From positions 1 through 64,000 of IMG/VR virus record IMGVR_UViG_3300033150_001135: DNA of 64,000 nt; one strand, 5' to 3'. Source of the stretch: a virus. Below the pieces are notes generated by a model. It was not told where the DNA came from, ran no database searches, and worked only from the letters and a program-made list of their open reading frames with translations. A program made the translations under genes and the position numbers. This document shows positions 1-6,946 of the stretch, one piece after another; within the stretch, counting starts at the first letter, position 1; the number at the start of each line of letters is the position of its first letter.

Positions 1-85
1 ATCAATTGAAGTTAGGAAGAGAAAGATTAAGAGACTCGAAGGACATTTGCGAAATCTTAAGAAGAAGAATCCAGGACTTAGTTAA
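1..85 (+). CDS. C-terminal end of a truncated gene (partial)
   Basis: An open frame enters from the left edge and stops with TAA at 83-85. The visible 27 residues are strongly basic (many Lys and Arg) and end in NPGLS. The true start lies outside the window, so no function can be assigned. Confidence 0.5.
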   Translation, partial: SIEVRKRKIKRLEGHLRNLKKKNPGLS

Positions 86-116
86 AAATATTAAGATGAA
101 AGGAGGCAAATAAGAA

Positions 117-335
117 ATGGGAGGACGAGGAGCCGCAGGAGGCGGTGGAGGAAGTAAGAAAAGTACCGTAACCGCAAGAGAAAAAGAAATTCTTGGTAGT
201 GCTAAACGAGTTGCACGAGGTTTAGAACCAGGCGATCGTGCTTTATTTATGAGTAGTGTTAGAGGGTTTTTAAGTAAGAAAGACTATACGGGAGCAAAAG
301 CTTTCGTAAGTAATGTTGAGAATTTAGGGGTATAG
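117..335 (+). CDS. Small Gly-rich hypothetical protein
   Basis: A 72-residue protein with a Gly/Ala-rich N-terminus (residues 2-13) followed by a charged, probably helical region. It starts at ATG after a good AAAGGAGG site. I do not recognise the family. The flexible N-terminus and helical body would suit a small structural or DNA-associated protein, but nothing shows this. Confidence 0.6.
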   Translation: MGGRGAAGGGGGSKKSTVTAREKEILGSAKRVARGLEPGDRALFMSSVRGFLSKKDYTGAKAFVSNVENLGV

Positions 336-391
336 GTATAGAGTAGAGGGAGGTCAAGTAAACTAAATGAAAGGAAGTGATAACTAAGATA

Positions 392-508
392 ATGGCTAAG
401 AAAGGAGTTCCAAAGAGAGATGGTTCGGGACGTGGCACCAGGGCTAATCGTGGTCGTGGAGGATGTGGTAAGACTAGGAAGACAGGTCGTGGAAGTAATA
501 GGAGGTAG
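392..508 (+). CDS. 38-residue Gly/Arg-rich basic protein
   Basis: ATG at 392, after AAGGAAGTGA, opens a 38-residue protein dominated by Lys, Arg and Gly, with a DGSGRGT segment and a central GRGGCG. The DG-G-G-RG pattern with one Cys resembles the N-terminal signature of DUF5320-like small proteins, but the match is only a pattern seen by eye. Very basic small proteins of this kind often bind nucleic acid. Confidence 0.45.
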   Translation: MAKKGVPKRDGSGRGTRANRGRGGCGKTRKTGRGSNRR

Positions 509-525
509 AGTAGTAGGTGTAGAGG

Positions 526-774
526 ATGAGAATATTTAGAAGGAGGATAAAGTTGTTCGTTTTGCTTAACCGAGGAGTTTGTTACAGGTTATTCGTAGTT
601 TTGATGAATTTCTTATTCAATTACTTTGCTATTAAAGGATTGATAAAGTTGGTAGTAAGTAATTATTTTGGATTCGCTATTGGTTACACCATTTGTTGGA
701 ATATTGTAAATACGTTGCTTTACTACTTGTTTCATTACGTGTGGGATAGAAATTTTAAACTAGGTAAGGATTAG
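526..774 (+). CDS. Small membrane protein, DUF2061-like
   Basis: An 82-residue protein with two hydrophobic segments (about residues 20-42 and 46-68) between a basic N-terminus and a charged tail. The C-terminal pattern LLYYLFHYVWDR resembles the end of DUF2061 inner-membrane proteins, which have two helices and a conserved LYY-HERVW-R motif. AGAGG directly precedes ATG. The role is unknown; phage-encoded DUF2061 proteins are accessory genes. Confidence 0.6.
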   Translation: MRIFRRRIKLFVLLNRGVCYRLFVVLMNFLFNYFAIKGLIKLVVSNYFGFAIGYTICWNIVNTLLYYLFHYVWDRNFKLGKD

Positions 775-804
775 GGGAGAGAAAGAGATAGATACGAGTA
801 AGAT

Positions 805-1389
805 ATGAGTAAAGTTTTAGTAAGAAGTAGAATTAAGTGTAAGAAATGTGGTGATGTTATAGAAAGTAAGCATCGACATGATTTCGTTACTTGCAGGTGC
901 GGGGCGGTATCGTTGGATGGAGGATTAGATTATACTAAAATATCTGGTGTGGATGGTACTTGGGAAGATGTGTCTGTATGGAGAGAAAAAGAAGAGGAAG
1001 AGAAAGAAACGGATATGAGTAAAGAAAGAAACGAGAAGTTTGATAAATTTGTTAGGTATTGTGAGTATTGGATAGATCAGTTTGAATTGAATGAATTCGA
1101 AGTTTTCTTCAGATGCGACAAAGTGGAAGGGGCTAGAGCTTGGAATAGCGTAGAGTTAAGTGCAATGACAGCGGAAGTAGGATTGAATAGTGAGCTTTGC
1201 CCAGTAATGTCTGATAAAGAATTGAATAGTCTGGCGTTTCATGAGATTACGGAGCTTTTGCTTAGTTTTATTTTAGAGCCACTGAGGAACTACAGTAGCG
1301 AGCAAGCGGTTGATAAAGAGCTACATAGAATTGTGCATAAGCTCTGGTACTGCGTAAAGAAACAAAATAAAGGGGGTAAGTTTGAATAG
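805..1389 (+). CDS. Zinc-ribbon protein fused to an HExxE protease-like domain
   Basis: The 194 residues fall into two parts. Residues 10-50 carry CKKCG and CRCG, a small zinc ribbon of the type found in short phage proteins (DUF7695-like), including the DGGLDYTK segment. After an acidic linker, residues 71-194 form a second domain with FHEITELLL near residue 148, recalling HExx-type zincin proteins common in phages. ATG 1015 begins the second domain and is preceded by the same GATATGAGTAAAG string as the gene start, so two ancestral genes may have fused. Confidence 0.6.
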   Translation: MSKVLVRSRIKCKKCGDVIESKHRHDFVTCRCGAVSLDGGLDYTKISGVDGTWEDVSVWREKEEEEKETDMSKERNEKFDKFVRYCEYWIDQFELNEFEVFFRCDKVEGARAWNSVELSAMTAEVGLNSELCPVMSDKELNSLAFHEITELLLSFILEPLRNYSSEQAVDKELHRIVHKLWYCVKKQNKGGKFE

Positions 1390-1831
1390 TAAGCTTACAA
1401 AGCAGTTATACGAAAAGTATCCTGTAGTATTCGGACAGCATAAACTTCCAATGACAGAGACGGCGATGTGTTGGGGGTTCGATTGTGGCGATGGTTGGTA
1501 TAATATAATTGATTGTTTGGCGTTTCTTATACAGAGAGAGAACGAGAGGTTAAAAGAAGAGGATAGGAACGTTACAATACAGGCCACTCAGGTAAAGGAA
1601 AAATTGGGGACTTTGCGTTTCTATACTAACTACTCAACCGGCTACACCAGTGGTGCGATACATATGGCTGAAGCAATAAGCGGATGTATATGTGAGGTTT
1701 GTGGTTCCACTGACGGAGTATCGCAGACAGAAGGTTGGATACATACTTTATGTAAGAGATGTAAGAGGCGTTATACTAGGAGAGGATGGCTACGATCTCT
1801 TAAGTATAGGGTTAAGAAGTTAGTTAGTTAG
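1382..1831 (+). CDS. Conserved phage hypothetical with C-terminal Cys motif
   Basis: A 149-residue protein starting at TTG inside the end of the previous gene, behind AAAGGGGG. It shows a pattern common in uncharacterised phage proteins: CGDGWYNIIDCL near residue 35, QVKEKLGTLRFY near residue 71, and a C-terminal CEVCG...C..C zinc-binding-like motif (residues 104-127). No function is established for this family. The Cys pairs suggest a structural metal site. Confidence 0.65.
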   Translation: MNSKLTKQLYEKYPVVFGQHKLPMTETAMCWGFDCGDGWYNIIDCLAFLIQRENERLKEEDRNVTIQATQVKEKLGTLRFYTNYSTGYTSGAIHMAEAISGCICEVCGSTDGVSQTEGWIHTLCKRCKRRYTRRGWLRSLKYRVKKLVS

Positions 1832-1894
1832 TAGGAGAAGGAGAAAGTGTTTATAATTGTAAAGAGAAGTAAAGGAAAGGAGAGTATTGGAGAA

Positions 1895-2074
1895 ATGTTT
1901 GGATATAAGAAATTAAAGAGAAGGATTGCAAGTCTAGAAGATGGGATTGGTTTGATATGGGACGATGTTTGGAAAGTGCATGAAAAAGTAGCTGGAGGAC
2001 GTTTAGCACGTTTTGATGATATTGTTGATGAGGAAAAGAAGATAGAGAGAGAGGAGAAGTTCGAGTCCCGATGA
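1895..2074 (+). CDS. Small charged hypothetical protein
   Basis: A 59-residue, highly charged and probably helical protein. ATG 1895 is chosen because AAAGGAAAGGAG lies just upstream. An in-frame GTG at 1847 would add 16 residues and cannot be excluded. The family is not recognised. Confidence 0.45.
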   Translation: MFGYKKLKRRIASLEDGIGLIWDDVWKVHEKVAGGRLARFDDIVDEEKKIEREEKFESR

Positions 2075-2195
2075 ATGTGGTAAGAGGAGAGTAAGAAGTA
2101 TAATAATAGGTAGGTAGAGAGAGAGATAGAAAGGATCGCGGAAGATAGAAAGTATAGAAGTAATTATTAGAGTTAGGAAAGAAGAGGGCGACCAG

Positions 2196-2339
2196 ATGGA
2201 TAGGACGAAGGAGAAGATTATTCAGAGACTACGTGAGGAGAAGGACGAATATAATAAAAGATATAAGGAGTTAAATGAAAGATATAGAAGACTCGAAGTT
2301 ATCTTTCCTAAAGAAGGCTTTAGAATATTTACGATCTAG
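2196..2339 (+). CDS. 47-residue coiled-coil-like small protein
   Basis: ATG 2196 follows GAAGAGGG and opens 47 residues, of which the first 35 are almost all charged or helix-forming (repeating E/K/R with I, L and Y), consistent with a short coiled coil. It ends at TAG 2337-2339. The family is not recognised and the gene may be chance coding in purine-rich DNA. Confidence 0.4.
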   Translation: MDRTKEKIIQRLREEKDEYNKRYKELNERYRRLEVIFPKEGFRIFTI

Positions 2340-2420
2340 ACACCAGGAGGTATATATGATGGTAGAAGGTATAGAAGAGGGAGAGTATAGAGTCAGAGGA
2401 TGGATGATAGAATAGAGAGT

Positions 2421-2453
2421 ATAGAAGGAATAGAAGGAATAGAAGGAATAGAA
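2421..2453 (+). repeat. 9-bp tandem repeat ATAGAAGGA
   Basis: Three perfect copies of ATAGAAGGA plus a partial fourth lie in a purine-rich stretch (about 2340-2600). One frame (2400-2609) reads them as repeated IEG, but that frame does not look like a convincing protein. A 19-codon frame at 2356-2415 behind CAGGAGG is also open. I treat 2340-2600 as mostly non-coding or decayed. Confidence 0.7.
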
Positions 2454-2601
2454 GTACTCGGAGGAATCGTCGAAGAGATGAGAAGGAATAAAAGAAGAAG
2501 AAAAATGTTGAGCATAATTCAACTCCTTCCCCGACCGTCTCTCGTTACTTTCAACGGTGGCAGCTTTGCTTCCCTAGGAGGAGGAGAAGGAAGGTTTTAT
2601 T

Positions 2602-2730
2602 ATGTATGATGATTGGAGAGTAACGCACGTGATGGTTGATGTGATTGATTGTCTCGGAGAGAGAGGAGTAGAAAAGATAAAGGGATGGTCGGGGTCGTTT
2701 TTATTGGTTTCGGTTGTAGGGGAATGGTGA
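2602..2730 (+). CDS. 42-residue hypothetical protein
   Basis: ATG 2602 follows a strong GGAGGAGGAGAAGGAAGG site. The 42-residue product has an amphipathic N-terminal half and a hydrophobic C-terminal stretch (about residues 33-40). It stops at TGA 2728-2730. The family is not recognised. Confidence 0.4.
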   Translation: MYDDWRVTHVMVDVIDCLGERGVEKIKGWSGSFLLVSVVGEW

Positions 2731-2823
2731 TTAAACCAACGCATGCAAAAAATATATAATTTTTACAAAGAACTGACATGGCAATAATAACAAAAAAATA
2801 CTTTAAAAAGGAGTATAATAACA

Positions 2824-3006
2824 ATGCAAAAATCTAACAGTAAGGAAAGGATGAAAGGATTCCTTCTCCACATGCGCCCCTCGGACTTCGACCGAGTCCG
2901 ACGAGTGGCGAAGAGAGAGTCCCGCACGATTACATCTGTTGTGCGACAGGCACTCATGGCACTCGTGGAGAAGAAGGAACAAGAACACCAGCGGAACGAT
3001 GGATAA
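2824..3006 (+). CDS. Ribbon-helix-helix (Arc/CopG-like) DNA-binding protein
   Basis: A 60-residue protein with a short beta-like segment (GFLLHM, residues 12-17), then two helices (SDFDRVRRVAKRE and SVVRQALMALVE), the classic layout of Arc/CopG repressors, which bind DNA as dimers. AAAAGGAG lies upstream. It overlaps the next gene by 8 bases, so the two are translationally coupled. A divergent short copy is found at 6410-6550, beyond an inserted block. A small phage transcription regulator is likely; its operator was not identified. Confidence 0.75.
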   Translation: MQKSNSKERMKGFLLHMRPSDFDRVRRVAKRESRTITSVVRQALMALVEKKEQEHQRNDG

Positions 3007-3346
3007 CGATCGACTACAACAATTCCTACGTCGAAAGATATCGGTAGAACGAGTCACCGACTACATCCTCAACTCAGTAATGGTAAAAGTATTCACCGAC
3101 ATGGACTCTACCAGAGACGAGGTTACAAAAGAAGCGGTGCTAAAGTTGAAATGGGACGTGGTATATGGTACCTTGTTTCTACTAGCCCTAGATTCGGGGC
3201 TTACGGAACAAGAGGCATCCTTCGTGGCAAACTCTTACGGGATACTTTACGGGAACAGCTACCAAGAAACGAAGCGGCTACGAAGGAGTCTTCGACCTTT
3301 CTTCGTTGCACGTAACGATAAGGAGCTGGAACGATGGAAAAATTGA
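2999..3346 (+). CDS. Hypothetical 115-residue protein, partner of the RHH gene
   Basis: ATG 2999 sits inside the end of the RHH gene. The product is mainly helical and charged, with no recognised family. Its last codons (KELERWKN) lie in a 26-base string, AAGGAGCTGGAACGATGGAA and following, that recurs at 6549, just where the membrane-protein gene at 6563 begins. In the ancestral order this gene was therefore probably followed directly by the 6563 gene. Confidence 0.65.
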   Translation: MDNDRLQQFLRRKISVERVTDYILNSVMVKVFTDMDSTRDEVTKEAVLKLKWDVVYGTLFLLALDSGLTEQEASFVANSYGILYGNSYQETKRLRRSLRPFFVARNDKELERWKN

Positions 3347-3366
3347 TTCTCTAAAAGGAGGTTAAA

Positions 3367-3633
3367 ATGACAATAAAAGACAAACTTAATTCCGCCTGGC
3401 AAACCAATAAGGCTATGGACGCTGTATTTGAATTCAGGGCACAAGCTGAAAATGCTTATAACGTCCTCCAGGAGACGATTGCAAGGATTGATGAGATTAT
3501 AGCAGGTGCGAGCTTCAAGGACGTTGATTCAGAGATTAAAAGCGAAGGCTCTGCTATTCGTAGTATCTTGATTCAGTCAAAGTCTGCCCTGGATGAGCAT
3601 AAGGATTTTATAAACTGGAGGCAACCTGAATAA
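3367..3633 (+). CDS. Helical hypothetical protein, first gene of the inserted appendage block
   Basis: An 88-residue, mostly helical protein starting after AAAAGGAGG, overlapping the next start by one base (TAATG). The family is not recognised. It opens a five-gene run (3367-6381) whose products resemble virion appendage proteins and which is flanked by duplicated sequence. A small structural or assembly role is an inference from position only. Confidence 0.6.
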   Translation: MTIKDKLNSAWQTNKAMDAVFEFRAQAENAYNVLQETIARIDEIIAGASFKDVDSEIKSEGSAIRSILIQSKSALDEHKDFINWRQPE

Positions 3634-4718
3634 TGGCTAAATCCATAACAAAGCCAGGTTCCACTATAATTTGCACTGGTGGTACATCTGGTGATCCCAT
3701 TACAATGCAGGACATATGCGATGAAGACACAGCTCAAGGATGGGGGGTGGCCACTGCTTATGGTAACGGATTTTTTCAAATTGCGGCCGATTTGGATATT
3801 GGGGATGGTTCTACGTCAACTTATGTTATAATTCAGGCTGGCGAGGCTGTTGATATGACAGGGTTTTCGCCACAGATTAAAGCTAATGCTACGTTTAATA
3901 TAGGGGAGATTTCAAATATCTTCTATGCTAAAGGTGCTGCCTTCCTAAAATACACAGGAGGTTGGGTATCAAAGCCCTTTGCATCGGGTGGTGTTTTTAA
4001 TATGTATAATGCCCACCTTGTTGCAGCGGCGGGAGGAACACGAATTGAAAATTGTCCGACTACTATTTTTAATTCAACCGTTTCATCGCCAGTTTACACT
4101 TATTGGCAGATTAAAAGTACTACATATGATATTACTTCTCTTTATATATATGGAGCTCTTAATCTTGTTTTGAGTTCAGGGACTTTAGATGATGTTCATG
4201 GAGAACGTGCAGTTGAAGATGGTCTTACTGTAGGATTCGGTGATGCGTTGGTTGAAAATTTACTGATAACCAATTCCAGTGGGGCAAAAATTTATATGGG
4301 TACTGCTAATACTATAACTTTAAAAAACCCAAGATGGTTGCCAGTGCAGGGAGATTTTACTCTAGCTACCGATGCTGAGGCACATCTTGTCTATACTTGC
4401 AATATCCACATAGCCGATAAAGACGGGAATAATCTCTCTGGAGTAACTATTCTTTGTCAAGACAAAGATGGCAATACGATATTTTCTGTAAATACAGGAG
4501 CGGATGGCAAGATTGCTGAACAAACGATAACTTATAAGAAATGGGAAGACACACCTGAAACGGAAACGACTTATTCTCCCCATAAATTCACGATAACCAA
4601 AGCCGGCTATGAAACGCTTGTACTGGATAATATTACAGTGGACGAGCCGATAGACTGGCACCTTGAGTTACAGGATTCAGGAAGCCAGAGACCAAGACTT
4701 CAAATACATGGAGTTTAA
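3633..4718 (+). CDS. Virion appendage protein with beta-rich body and carboxypeptidase-regulatory-like domain
   Basis: A 361-residue protein rich in Gly, Thr, Ser and Asn with short alternating beta strands over residues 1-250, as in phage fibre or beta-helical tail proteins. Residues about 258-350 form a separate Ig/transthyretin-like domain (DKDGNNLSGVTI, TGADGKI, FTITKAGYETLVLD), the pattern of carboxypeptidase-regulatory-like repeats. It lies between a small helical protein and another structural protein. No enzymatic motif is visible. It is probably an adhesin or decoration component; the attachment site on the virion is unknown. Confidence 0.6.
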   Translation: MAKSITKPGSTIICTGGTSGDPITMQDICDEDTAQGWGVATAYGNGFFQIAADLDIGDGSTSTYVIIQAGEAVDMTGFSPQIKANATFNIGEISNIFYAKGAAFLKYTGGWVSKPFASGGVFNMYNAHLVAAAGGTRIENCPTTIFNSTVSSPVYTYWQIKSTTYDITSLYIYGALNLVLSSGTLDDVHGERAVEDGLTVGFGDALVENLLITNSSGAKIYMGTANTITLKNPRWLPVQGDFTLATDAEAHLVYTCNIHIADKDGNNLSGVTILCQDKDGNTIFSVNTGADGKIAEQTITYKKWEDTPETETTYSPHKFTITKAGYETLVLDNITVDEPIDWHLELQDSGSQRPRLQIHGV

Positions 4719-4720
4719 TT

Positions 4721-5596
4721 ATGGCTTTACATAAAAACATAGCAAATCAAAAAGTCCTGATATTTGCCTGGGATACTGTCAATAAAGAGCCAAAAACAGG
4801 GGATGCAGGTAATATTACCGCATATATTTCTAAGGATGGGGGTGCGGCGGTACAATCGAATGATGTTAATCCGGTGGAAATTGATGCCACTAATCTTAAG
4901 GGCATATATGCTTTTGATTTAACGCAAGTTGAAACCAACTGTGATTTATTTGTTTTAAAGGCAGTAAGTTCAACCTCAGATGTAGAGATAGACCCCGTAA
5001 TCGTTTATACGGTTGTGCGGGATGATTATAAGGCAGATGTGTCGAATTTGGATGTGGCTGTTTCAAGTCGAGCACCTTCTGGTGAGTATGATACGGAAAT
5101 GGCAAGAATCACAGCTAATGTAGCAACCGAAGCAAAGCAAGATATAATAGACACGGTTGTGGATGCCATTAAAGGTAAGACTGATAACCTTCCAGTCGAC
5201 CCTGCTTCGGAGAGTAATGTGGATGCAAACGAGGCTAAAATAGACACAATAGATACAATTGTGGATGCTATTAAAGTGATAGTAGAGAATCTTCCAGATT
5301 CAGGAGCTTTGACGACTCTTATTGACCATTTGACTGACATAAAGGGTGTTGGCTGGACTGATGAGAATTTGAAAACTATCGATGCTCTGATAGATGCTAT
5401 TAAAGCTAAGACCGATACAATTAGCTGGGAAGATATAACTTTTCTCAAAGATATAGAAGGCGGCAAATGGCAAATTGTTGGCAATCAGATGATTTTCTAT
5501 AAGTCAGATAATTCCACTGAGGTGGCAAGATTTAATCTATTTAACGAGGCAGGTGCTCCTGCAATGATGAATGTGTTTAAGAGGGAGCGGGTATGA
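4721..5596 (+). CDS. Phage appendage/structural protein with helical repeats
   Basis: The 291-residue product has an N-terminal beta domain (residues 1-105: VLIFAWDTVNKEPKTGDAGN, AYISKDGG) typical of proteins decorating phage tails. Residues 110-240 carry repeated helical units (IIDTVVDAIKGKTDNLP, IDTIVDAIKVIVENLP, IDALIDAIKAKTDTI) of about 30-45 residues, likely a trimeric coiled stalk. The C-terminus is a small beta segment (IVGNQMIFYKSDN) that may be a tip or assembly domain. It is adjacent to other appendage genes. Confidence 0.6.
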   Translation: MALHKNIANQKVLIFAWDTVNKEPKTGDAGNITAYISKDGGAAVQSNDVNPVEIDATNLKGIYAFDLTQVETNCDLFVLKAVSSTSDVEIDPVIVYTVVRDDYKADVSNLDVAVSSRAPSGEYDTEMARITANVATEAKQDIIDTVVDAIKGKTDNLPVDPASESNVDANEAKIDTIDTIVDAIKVIVENLPDSGALTTLIDHLTDIKGVGWTDENLKTIDALIDAIKAKTDTISWEDITFLKDIEGGKWQIVGNQMIFYKSDNSTEVARFNLFNEAGAPAMMNVFKRERV

Positions 5597-6025
5597 TTAT
5601 AACAAGAGGTTATGGGGAGCCTGATTTCCCAGCCGAAGGGGATGTTGAAAAGGGCGTCAAATACGACAATGAGACGAAAGAGGGAAATTTTGAAGCACCT
5701 GCTGAGGCCGATGTCAAAAAGGGTGTTGGCTATGGGGCTAATGGTGCAGAATTCGAGGGGGATTACGAAGCTGATTTTCCCGCAGAAGAGGATGTAGAGA
5801 AAGATGTAAGTTATGATGAAGGGGCAAAAGTCGGCAAATTCCATGTTCCCTCCCGAAGAAGAGGATGTTGAAGTCGGAGTCGGATATGGAGCTAATGGGA
5901 CGGAATTTGAAGGGACTTATTTAGGCTTGAAGGGTAATAATCTTGTGGCCTATCTTCAGAAAAGCGTTGACTTAGTCGGATACCTAGAAAATAAAGTTAG
6001 TCTTACAGGAGAATTAGAATCATGA
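5593..6025 (+). pseudogene. Repeat-containing structural protein gene with a frameshift
   Basis: Starting at ATG 5593, the product shows alternating units of the type DFPAEGDVEKGVKYD and GVGYGANGAEFEGDY. At about 5850-5857 (CCCTCCCGAAG) the frame breaks: frame 1 stops at 5871, while the same repeat pattern (EEEDVEVGVGYGANGTEFEG) continues in the +1 frame to 6025. Together they would give one protein of about 144 residues. The shift could be a real mutation, a sequencing indel, or a programmed +1 frameshift; no classical +1 signal is evident. Such repeats occur in phage tail-appendage stalks. Confidence 0.6.
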
Positions 6026-6381
6026 GCGAATGGATTATAAAAAAGGGCAATACGGTGGTTCAGGATATTCCCATAAAAGATGAAGATGGAAATCTTGTTT
6101 CTAATTTAGCCGCCGCCACAGAAATAAAGTTTCAGATAAAGGCACTTAAGACAGGAGTGGCGTTGGTTGAAAAGACGGTTGGCTCAGGGATTGAAGTCAA
6201 TACGCCTTCAACGGGCTATTTGAGATTGACTTTATCAGCTACAGATACCGATCAGACTCCAAAAATCTATTATATGGGATTGCAAATAAGATGGGGAGCG
6301 GAAGTTAGGGAAGTCATTCTTAAAGTAGGTACTACTGAGGTACAGAACCTGGAAATTACCCAGGATATAGTAAATACATAA
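6022..6381 (+). CDS. Baseplate upper protein-like (BppU N-terminal domain-like)
   Basis: A 119-residue beta-sandwich-like protein: IIKKGNTVVQDIPIKDEDGN, then EIKFQIK, and a C-terminal REVILKVGTTEVQNLEI. This pattern is seen in BppU N-terminal-like domains that attach receptor-binding proteins to phage baseplates. It overlaps the previous gene (ATGA). It is the last gene of the inserted appendage block. Confidence 0.55.
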   Translation: MSEWIIKKGNTVVQDIPIKDEDGNLVSNLAAATEIKFQIKALKTGVALVEKTVGSGIEVNTPSTGYLRLTLSATDTDQTPKIYYMGLQIRWGAEVREVILKVGTTEVQNLEITQDIVNT

Positions 6382-6409
6382 AACGAGCGAGAGAAAAGGA
6401 GAGTAAACG

Positions 6410-6550
6410 ATGACAAAAGGTAAGGAAAGGATGAAAGGATTTCTTCTTCATATGTGTTTCTTGGACTTTGACTGGTTACGGCTACTTGAAGAGAAAGTTA
6501 AGGATGAAGACATAATCGGTTCTACATTGCTTGCTTGTTTTGGTAAGTAA
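6410..6550 (+). CDS. Short divergent copy of the RHH DNA-binding protein
   Basis: ATG 6410 follows AAAAGGAGAG and encodes 46 residues. KERMKGFLLHM at residues 5-15 is identical to residues 7-17 of the RHH protein at 2824, and DFD follows at the same place, but the remainder is divergent and shorter. Just past its stop, the DNA repeats the string found at the end of the 2999-3346 gene. It is best read as a diverged or shrinking duplicate; it may still fold as a ribbon-helix-helix protein. Confidence 0.55.
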   Translation: MTKGKERMKGFLLHMCFLDFDWLRLLEEKVKDEDIIGSTLLACFGK

Positions 6551-6562
6551 GGAGCTGGAACG

Positions 6563-6913
6563 ATGGAAAAATTAGTTCTTCAAGACTTGGTAAACGGAGG
6601 GTTCGAGTTCGTTTCGAGTGCCTTTCTTTGGAACAACGTGCGAGTGTTGGTAAAAGACAAAGAGGTGCGTGGTTACTCTATCGTTACGGTCGTAGTGTTC
6701 TCTCTTTGGGGGTTTTGGAATTTGTACTACTATCCTTTCCTCCATCAAACGTTAAGTTTCGTGGCTGGAATTTCGGTGGTAGCGGCAAACACAGTTTGGG
6801 TCGTGTTGGCTTACTACTACAAGCACCGTTTCGGCGGTGACAGTAGCGATAAAAAAGGAGCAAGAGCCTGCAGACGAGGTTCTCACTCCCACCACAAGAT
6901 GCGAGATAAGTAA
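6563..6913 (+). CDS. Small phage membrane protein, PQ-loop-like
   Basis: A 116-residue protein with three hydrophobic segments (about residues 8-25, 38-58, 62-88) and a basic, His-rich tail. The pattern LWNNVRVLVKDKEVRGYS then FWNLYYYP and AANTVWVVLAYYY matches a widespread phage membrane protein family that resembles SemiSWEET/PQ-loop transporters by eye. Its first bases (ATGGAAAAATT) are duplicated at 3333, before the inserted block. Confidence 0.55.
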   Translation: MEKLVLQDLVNGGFEFVSSAFLWNNVRVLVKDKEVRGYSIVTVVVFSLWGFWNLYYYPFLHQTLSFVAGISVVAANTVWVVLAYYYKHRFGGDSSDKKGARACRRGSHSHHKMRDK

Positions 6914-6946
6914 TGATGACGTCGTATAGAGAAGAAGGATACAGTA

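Noticed and set aside
2040-2075. GTTCGAGTCC resembling a tRNA T-loop
   Set aside because: No matching acceptor, D-arm or anticodon stem can be drawn upstream, and the string lies in a coding frame.
5026-5484. Long minus-strand open frames (for example 5026-5484, 32548-33081)
   Set aside because: They mirror clear plus-strand structural genes, have Ser-rich shadow composition and no ribosome sites. No minus-strand gene is supported in the window.
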